34,881 nt of DNA. Origin: RGIG4074 sp964615285 (GTDB lineage Bacteria; Bacillota; Clostridia; Christensenellales; Borkfalkiaceae). Position numbers and translations under genes: made by a program. Where the stretch lies: positions 1 through 34,881 of the forward strand of contig CAZTND010000016.1 in the NCBI GenBank assembly GCA_964615285.1, written 5' to 3'. This document shows, in pieces, positions 31,228-34,881 of this stretch. The notes under the pieces are model-generated. The model searched no databases. It had not been told where the DNA came from and saw only the letters and a program-made list of their open reading frames with translations. Numbering within the stretch: position 1 is the first letter of the stretch; each line of letters opens with the position of its first letter.

Positions 31228-32595
31228 ATGGCAAAAGCGACCACACAATATGTCTGCGGCGCGTGCGGCTACGTCAGCCCGCGCTGGCTGGGAAAATGCC
31301 CCGCCTGCGAAAAATTCAATACTTTTGCGGAAGAGCCCCTGCCCGCCGCACCGTCCGCCAAAAATGCGGCGCCCAAACCGCGCTTCGGCAGTTCCAAAGC
31401 CATTCCCCTCGCCGCCGTCGAACGGGAAAAACTCATCCGCGTAAAGAGCGGCGTCGCCGAGTTCGACAACGTTTTGGGCGGCGGCATCGTGCCCGCGTCC
31501 CTCGTGCTCGTCGGGGGCGACCCCGGCGTGGGCAAGAGCACCCTCTTAACGCAGATCGCCGCCAACCTGTCCGGGGAGCACAAAGTGCTGTATGTGTCCG
31601 CCGAGGAGAGCTGCGCGCAGGTCAGCCTCCGCTGCGAACGGCTGGGCGTGGCGGGCGAAAATTTGTACCTGCTCAACGAGACCTGCCTGGAAAACATCCT
31701 CGAAAACGTCGGGGAAAACAAATTCGTCGTCATCGACTCCATCCAGGCGGTGTACACCGAGACGCTGAACTCCACCGCGGGCAGCGTGGGACAGGTGCGG
31801 GAATGTGCCACCGCGCTGATGCGGCTCGCCAAAAGCCGGGGCGTCACCTTCTTCATCATCGGGCACGTCACCAAAGAGGGGGCGCTGGCGGGCCCCAAGG
31901 TGCTGGAACACATCATGGACACCGTGCTTTACTTTGAAGGCGAGGGACAGGAAAATTTCAGGATCCTGCGCGCGGTCAAGAACCGCTTCGGCTCGGTGCA
32001 GGAAGTGGGCGTGTTTGAAATGACCGAATCGGGCGTCAGGGGCATTGCCGACTATGCGGGGATCTTTCTCTCCGAATCGCGGGGAGAGGCGGCGGGCAGC
32101 GCCGTGACCCCCTCCGAAACGGGCAACCGGTGCATGATGGTGGAGCTGCAGAGCCTGGTCGCCAAGACGGCCTACGGTCTGCCGCGGCGCATGGCCCTCG
32201 GCGTGGACTACAATAAGCTGGTCGTTCTCCTGGCGGTGCTGGAAAAGCGGTGCGGCATCCCCTTTTTCAACGCCGACGTATACTGCAACGCCATGGGCGG
32301 CATGAAGCTGAACGAACCTTCCGTGGACCTCGCCATCTGCGCCGCGCTGGCAAGCGGCGCTTCGGGCAAGGTCATCGACAAATACACCGCATTTTTCGGC
32401 GAAGTCGGGCTGACGGGCGAAGTGCGCGGCGTCTCCTTTGCCGACAGGCGGGTGAACGAGTGCATAAAAATGGGCTTCCGCCGCGTCATTCTCCCGAAGA
32501 AAAACCTGCCCGCCTGCGAAAAATACAGGGACAAAATAGAGCTGATCGGCGTCTCTTATGTGGGGCAGATGCTGAAAAACGCGGATATACGCTGA
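31228..32595 (+). CDS. radA: DNA repair protein RadA/Sms
   Basis: RecA-related ATPase that drives branch migration in recombination. In 455 residues, a C4 zinc finger uses C10, C13, C24 and C27. Walker A GGDPGVGKST is at 97-105. The RadA-specific KNRFGS is at 251-256. A Lon-like C-terminal domain occupies about 280-455, with YCNAMGGMKLNEPSVDLAIC. Length and domain order are standard. AAGGAG precedes ATG 31228. It follows the TraX-like gene in a probable two-gene operon. Confidence 0.97.
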   Translation: MAKATTQYVCGACGYVSPRWLGKCPACEKFNTFAEEPLPAAPSAKNAAPKPRFGSSKAIPLAAVEREKLIRVKSGVAEFDNVLGGGIVPASLVLVGGDPGVGKSTLLTQIAANLSGEHKVLYVSAEESCAQVSLRCERLGVAGENLYLLNETCLENILENVGENKFVVIDSIQAVYTETLNSTAGSVGQVRECATALMRLAKSRGVTFFIIGHVTKEGALAGPKVLEHIMDTVLYFEGEGQENFRILRAVKNRFGSVQEVGVFEMTESGVRGIADYAGIFLSESRGEAAGSAVTPSETGNRCMMVELQSLVAKTAYGLPRRMALGVDYNKLVVLLAVLEKRCGIPFFNADVYCNAMGGMKLNEPSVDLAICAALASGASGKVIDKYTAFFGEVGLTGEVRGVSFADRRVNECIKMGFRRVILPKKNLPACEKYRDKIELIGVSYVGQMLKNADIR

Positions 32596-32650
32596 AAACA
32601 CGAGCCCGTCTTTCCCCGCTCTTACAAAAGGCGGCTATGTCTGTAAATCC

Positions 32651-32679
32651 TTGACATCTCCCTCAAAAACGATTATACC
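32651..32679 (+). promoter_or_regulatory. Promoter of the riboswitch RNA
   Basis: TTGACA at 32651-32656, a 17-base spacer and TATACC at 32674-32679. The -35 and the next six bases (TTGACATCTCCC) are identical to those of the siderophore operon promoter. Confidence 0.65.
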
Positions 32680-32689
32680 GACAGGCACA

Positions 32690-32784
32690 GAAAGGGAGTA
32701 GTCCTTCACGGTGAAAACAACAGTACCCGAATCGCATTCGGTGTTTTCATCGGTTTCGCGGAATCACGGAACGACAAGACTTTC
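32690..32784 (+). promoter_or_regulatory. yybP-ykoY (manganese) riboswitch aptamer, no gene behind it
   Basis: The sequence has the family's 5' core AAAGGGAGTAGT (32691-32702), an internal ACAACAGTACCCG resembling the conserved loop 3, and a 3' ACAAGACTTTC. GAAAG at 32690-32694 pairs with CTTTC at 32780-32784 to form P1. CT of that arm is also needed for the terminator stem that follows, so the two folds exclude each other. In the known family Mn2+ stabilises P1 and prevents termination. No plus-strand gene lies downstream. Confidence 0.75.
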
Positions 32785-32812
32785 GGTCATTGACCGGGAG
32801 TCTTTTTTGTTT
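32776..32812 (+). terminator. Riboswitch-controlled terminator
   Basis: AAGACT pairs with AGTCTT and the inner CGGTC pairs with GACCG. TTTTTTGTTTTT follows. The 5' arm overlaps the aptamer's closing helix. Confidence 0.8.
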
Positions 32813-32837
32813 TTATACAAAGACGCAGAAAAGGAGC

Positions 32838-32870
32838 AAAAAGAGCGGAGGCTTGTCCTCCGCTCTTTTT
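32838..32870. terminator. Bidirectional terminator between the riboswitch and rubrerythrin
   Basis: AAAAAGAGCGGAGG pairs with CCTCCGCTCTTTTT around a five-base loop. It terminates the rubrerythrin gene (stop at 32885) and would also stop any readthrough from the riboswitch. Confidence 0.88.
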
Positions 32871-32884
32871 CTTTTCCGATCGAA

Positions 32885-33421
32885 TTATTCGCCGAAATAT
32901 CTCTTGAGAAGGCCGGCAAAGCCTGCGCCGTGACGGGCCTCGTCCTTCGCCATCTCGTGCACGGTGTCGTGGATGGCATCGTAGCCGAGCTGCTTGGCGC
33001 GTTTTGCCAATTCAAATTTGCCCGCGCAGGCGCCCGTTTCCGCCGCCACTCTCATTTCGAGGTTCTTTTGCGTGGAATCGGTCACCGCTTCGCCCAGAAG
33101 TTCGGCGAACTTGGAAGCGTGGTCGGCCTCTTCATAGGCATATCTCTTGTACGCCTCGGCGATTTCGGGATAGCCCTCGCGTTCGGCAACGCGCGCCATG
33201 GCAAGGTACATGCCGACTTCGGTGCATTCGCCCATGAAGTTGTCCTTCAGGCCCTGCATGACTTCGGCGTCTTCCACAACGCCGTCGCCCACATGGTGTT
33301 CGCACGCAAACCGGGGCGCCCCTTTGCTCTCTTCGATGGGAACAAACTTCTTTGCCTTGCAAACAGGGCAAACTTCCACATCATCCGCTACGATCTCGCC
33401 GCATACAGCACATCTTTTCAT
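32885..33421 (-). CDS. Reverse rubrerythrin (NADH peroxidase component)
   Basis: 178 residues with a rubredoxin-type FeS(4) site at the N-terminus (C4, C7, C18, C21) followed by a ferritin-like diiron domain. The Glu and His ligands are visible in GECTEVGMYLAM, YEEADHASKF, VAAETGACAG and KDEARHGAGF. Having the rubredoxin domain first is the mark of the reverse rubrerythrins of anaerobes, which reduce hydrogen peroxide (and oxygen) with electrons from NADH. AAAGGAG precedes ATG 33421. The promoter is consensus and holds a Fur/PerR-like dyad. Confidence 0.93.
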   Translation of the reverse strand: MKRCAVCGEIVADDVEVCPVCKAKKFVPIEESKGAPRFACEHHVGDGVVEDAEVMQGLKDNFMGECTEVGMYLAMARVAEREGYPEIAEAYKRYAYEEADHASKFAELLGEAVTDSTQKNLEMRVAAETGACAGKFELAKRAKQLGYDAIHDTVHEMAKDEARHGAGFAGLLKRYFGE

Positions 33422-33459
33422 AATAATTTTTGACTCCTTTCTTTGAATTGATTGAGTTC

Positions 33460-33488
33460 ATTATATCATAAATGATAATGAATGTCAA
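33460..33488 (-). promoter_or_regulatory. Consensus promoter of rubrerythrin
   Basis: On the minus strand TTGACA (33488-33483), a 17-base spacer and TATAAT (33465-33460). Confidence 0.88.
33464..33477 (-). promoter_or_regulatory. Fur/PerR-like dyad inside the rubrerythrin promoter
   Basis: TATCAT-aa-ATGATA is a perfect 14-bp dyad between the -10 and -35, and the outer TTCATTAT/ATAATGAA arms extend the symmetry. The AT-rich ATCAT/ATGAT pattern resembles Fur-family operators, and PerR control of rubrerythrins is known in clostridia. Assignment is by resemblance. Confidence 0.6.
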
Positions 33489-33601
33489 TAAGATAAAGAA
33501 GAGAAAGGTCAACTTTTTTGGAAAATTTTTCCGCTCGGTCGTGAAAGATGCACGCAAGGCGTTTTCGCCCTCCCCTTACGGGAACGGCAGAGGCGAAGGG
33601 C

Positions 33602-34312
33602 TTACAGGAGCAGCAGCAGGATGCTGACGAACTGGAAGATGCTGCCGAGGAGCACGAAGATGTGCCAGACGCAGTGCATATAGCTCTTTTTTCTGCCCAG
33701 CACATAGAACACGATGCCCACGGTATAGAAAATGCCGCCCGCCAGCAGCCACAGGAAACAGGCCGGGGAAACGCTCTCCAGAAAGATCGGCAGAATGAAC
33801 ACGATCATCCAGCCCATGACCACATAACTGATGTAGCTGAACACCTTGACGGCCTTCCACTCCATGTTGACGGCGTTCAGGGTGATGCCGATGAGCGCCA
33901 GCCCCCACTCCACGCCGAAAATGATCTTGCCGACGGGCAGGGACCAGAACGCCACGAGGCAGAAGGGCGTATAGCATCCGGCGATCAGCAGATATATGGT
34001 ACAGTGATCGAAGATGCGGAACACGCGCTTTGCCGTGCCCTGCGGCAGGAAATGATAGAGCGCGCTCATGGTGTACAGCGCGATGACGGTAAAGGAATAA
34101 ATACCCGCCGCAACGTATTTCTCGACGCTCGGGACATAGGATGCGGCGAGAAAGGACGCTATACAGAAAATGACGCCCAGCCCCGCCCCGACAATGTGGG
34201 AGATGGCATTGAACAACTCTTCCCCCTTGGTGTACACGGGCTGTTTTGCCGCGCGCAGCCCCTTGGCGCCGATGCCGCGGACGGACATGCCGTCCAAAAG
34301 TTTTTCTCTCAT
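33602..34312 (-). CDS. Hemolysin III family (PAQR-like) membrane protein
   Basis: 236 residues with seven membrane helices. Family features are KGEELFNAISHIVGAGLGV near 29, SALYHFLPQG near 83, FRIFDHCTIYLLIAGCYTPF near 97, GRKKSYMHCVWHIFVLLGS near the end. The conserved His and Asp residues form the metal site of the CREST/PAQR superfamily. Hemolysis was seen only for the Bacillus cereus protein, and the usual function is unknown. GGAGG lies seven bases before ATG 34312. It appears monocistronic. Confidence 0.92.
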   Translation of the reverse strand: MREKLLDGMSVRGIGAKGLRAAKQPVYTKGEELFNAISHIVGAGLGVIFCIASFLAASYVPSVEKYVAAGIYSFTVIALYTMSALYHFLPQGTAKRVFRIFDHCTIYLLIAGCYTPFCLVAFWSLPVGKIIFGVEWGLALIGITLNAVNMEWKAVKVFSYISYVVMGWMIVFILPIFLESVSPACFLWLLAGGIFYTVGIVFYVLGRKKSYMHCVWHIFVLLGSIFQFVSILLLLL

Positions 34313-34676
34313 ATCGCTGCCTCCTTTCCGATCGTTTTGCTTCTTTTTTATTTTGTATTTTCCCGCGCCCGCCCTTCGGTTTTACGCTTATTATTATAGA
34401 CCGCCGGCGCCGATTTTACTACCTATTGCCTTCCCTTTTTTCTCTCCGTTCCGAAACGCCCTTTCTACCGGCGCCAAACGGCTCTCTACTGCAAAAAAAG
34501 CGGGCTCTACTGTCGGTAGAGTTGTAAGAAGAAGGAAGGCGCGAGTGTTCCCGGCAGGAAACGGAACCGGGGATATGGCAACCCTTTTCCGCGCGGGATA
34601 ACGCAAAAAAAACAGCCCCGAAAAATATTTCGGCGCGGGCGCGGTCATTCATCTGATTTTAACGGACGTATGCACT
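34313..34676. other. Intergenic stretch without a supported gene
   Basis: Contains a repeated CTCTACTG (about 34481 and 34502), the second copy forming a small CTCTAC/GTAGAG hairpin, and a CCGAAA/TTTCGG dyad near 34617. TATAAT on the minus strand near 34393 may be the -10 of the hemolysin III gene. No ORF with a good ribosome binding site. Confidence 0.4.
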
Positions 34677-34817
34677 ATGAATAAGGAATTTTATTCCGCC
34701 TGTCTGTGCTCCGAGATATCAGGGCACAGGAATCCCGCCGTCACTCTGAACCGCTATGCCCACTCCCTTACGGAGCACAAGGCGGCCATGATGAACAGGC
34801 TCGGAAAACTGCTTTGA
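34677..34817 (+). pseudogene. C-terminal remnant of a tyrosine recombinase (integrase)
   Basis: The 46-codon frame reads MNKEFYSACLCSEISGHRNP, then AVTLNRYAHSLTEHKAAMMN and RLGKLL. The GHRNPAVTLNRYAHS block is the last catalytic motif of phage and conjugative-element integrases, including the GH pair and the nucleophile tyrosine. The first catalytic arginine, the HxxR box and the whole N-terminal part are absent. It has no ribosome binding site. It marks the scar of a lost mobile element. Confidence 0.75.
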
Positions 34818-34830
34818 AAGCAAAAGAAAA

Positions 34831-34859
34831 TGTTCACTGATTATTCTAATCAGTGAACA
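34831..34859 (+). repeat. Perfect 13-bp inverted repeat after the integrase remnant
   Basis: TGTTCACTGATTA and TAATCAGTGAACA are separated by three bases. The hairpin is AT-rich and followed by CTTATATTTCT. It may be the integrase terminator, an operator, or part of an attachment site. A TATAAT lies at the window edge. Confidence 0.6.
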
Positions 34860-34881
34860 CTTATATTTCTATTATAATGGA

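Noticed and set aside
1..34881. tRNA or rRNA genes, or complete insertion sequences
   Set aside because: I saw no cloverleaf with the conserved tRNA motifs, no rRNA sequence, and no transposase frame with terminal repeats. A tRNA scan would be decisive.

Overview
The window is about 34.9 kb of moderately GC-rich DNA with short intergenic gaps. It contains a full-length spoIVA preceded by a textbook sigma-E promoter, a gene for a collagen-like spore-surface type protein, a reverse rubrerythrin, and Gram-positive type ribosome binding sites and promoters. Together these point to an anaerobic, endospore-forming member of the Clostridia, probably a gut organism. The Christensenellales/Borkfalkia-like group is a guess from overall style, not something the sequence proves. 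Three runs of exactly 100 N (2890-2989, 22605-22704, 24153-24252) are scaffold gaps of unknown true length, so this is probably a draft or metagenome assembly.

Layout. 1-1070 holds a small ORF with a strong ribosome binding site and a frameshifted remnant of a probable secreted protein. 1185-2889 (minus) encodes a membrane-anchored metallo-beta-lactamase-fold protein of the ComEC type, overlapped by a small membrane protein gene. 3161-7651 (minus) carries a YfhO-type membrane protein, the tRNA CCA-adding enzyme and a 38-codon gene joined to it by a GTGA overlap. 7927-9695 is the spoIVA locus. A divergent 83-codon gene follows at 9769. 10118-15958 (minus) is a carbohydrate and envelope block: GH3 beta-glucosidase, a GtrA-like flippase with an unusual coiled-coil tail, a family 2 glycosyltransferase and a ROK glucokinase. 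UDP-galactopyranose mutase (glf, plus) follows from its own consensus promoter.

17692-23950 is a phosphate block on the minus strand: a Na+/phosphate symporter with a PhoU domain, a PhoB-type response regulator, a PhoR-type kinase, and a separately transcribed lipoprotein of the choice-of-anchor I/lamin-tail type. The promoters of the symporter operon and of the lipoprotein share one architecture: Pho-box-like hexamers every 11 bp, the nearest ending exactly 9 bp upstream of the -10. This suggests a local, self-regulated Pho regulon that includes a lipoprotein of unknown function. Next comes a collagen-like gene whose repeat has been lost in a gap, abutting the first 35 codons of a truncated response regulator that still has its promoter and ribosome binding site.

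25158-29230 (plus) is a YclNOPQ-type siderophore uptake operon (two permeases, ATPase, lipoprotein). Its leader contains two near-identical 18-bp elements on either side of a terminator-like hairpin. Downstream are a glycerophosphodiester phosphodiesterase (minus), a TraX-like membrane protein and radA (plus), then a manganese riboswitch candidate of the yybP-ykoY type with its own terminator but no gene behind it. A reverse rubrerythrin with a Fur/PerR-like dyad inside its promoter, a hemolysin III family protein and a tyrosine-recombinase remnant close the window. The most interesting signals are regulatory: the paired Pho-box promoters, the orphan manganese riboswitch and the iron-operon leader.
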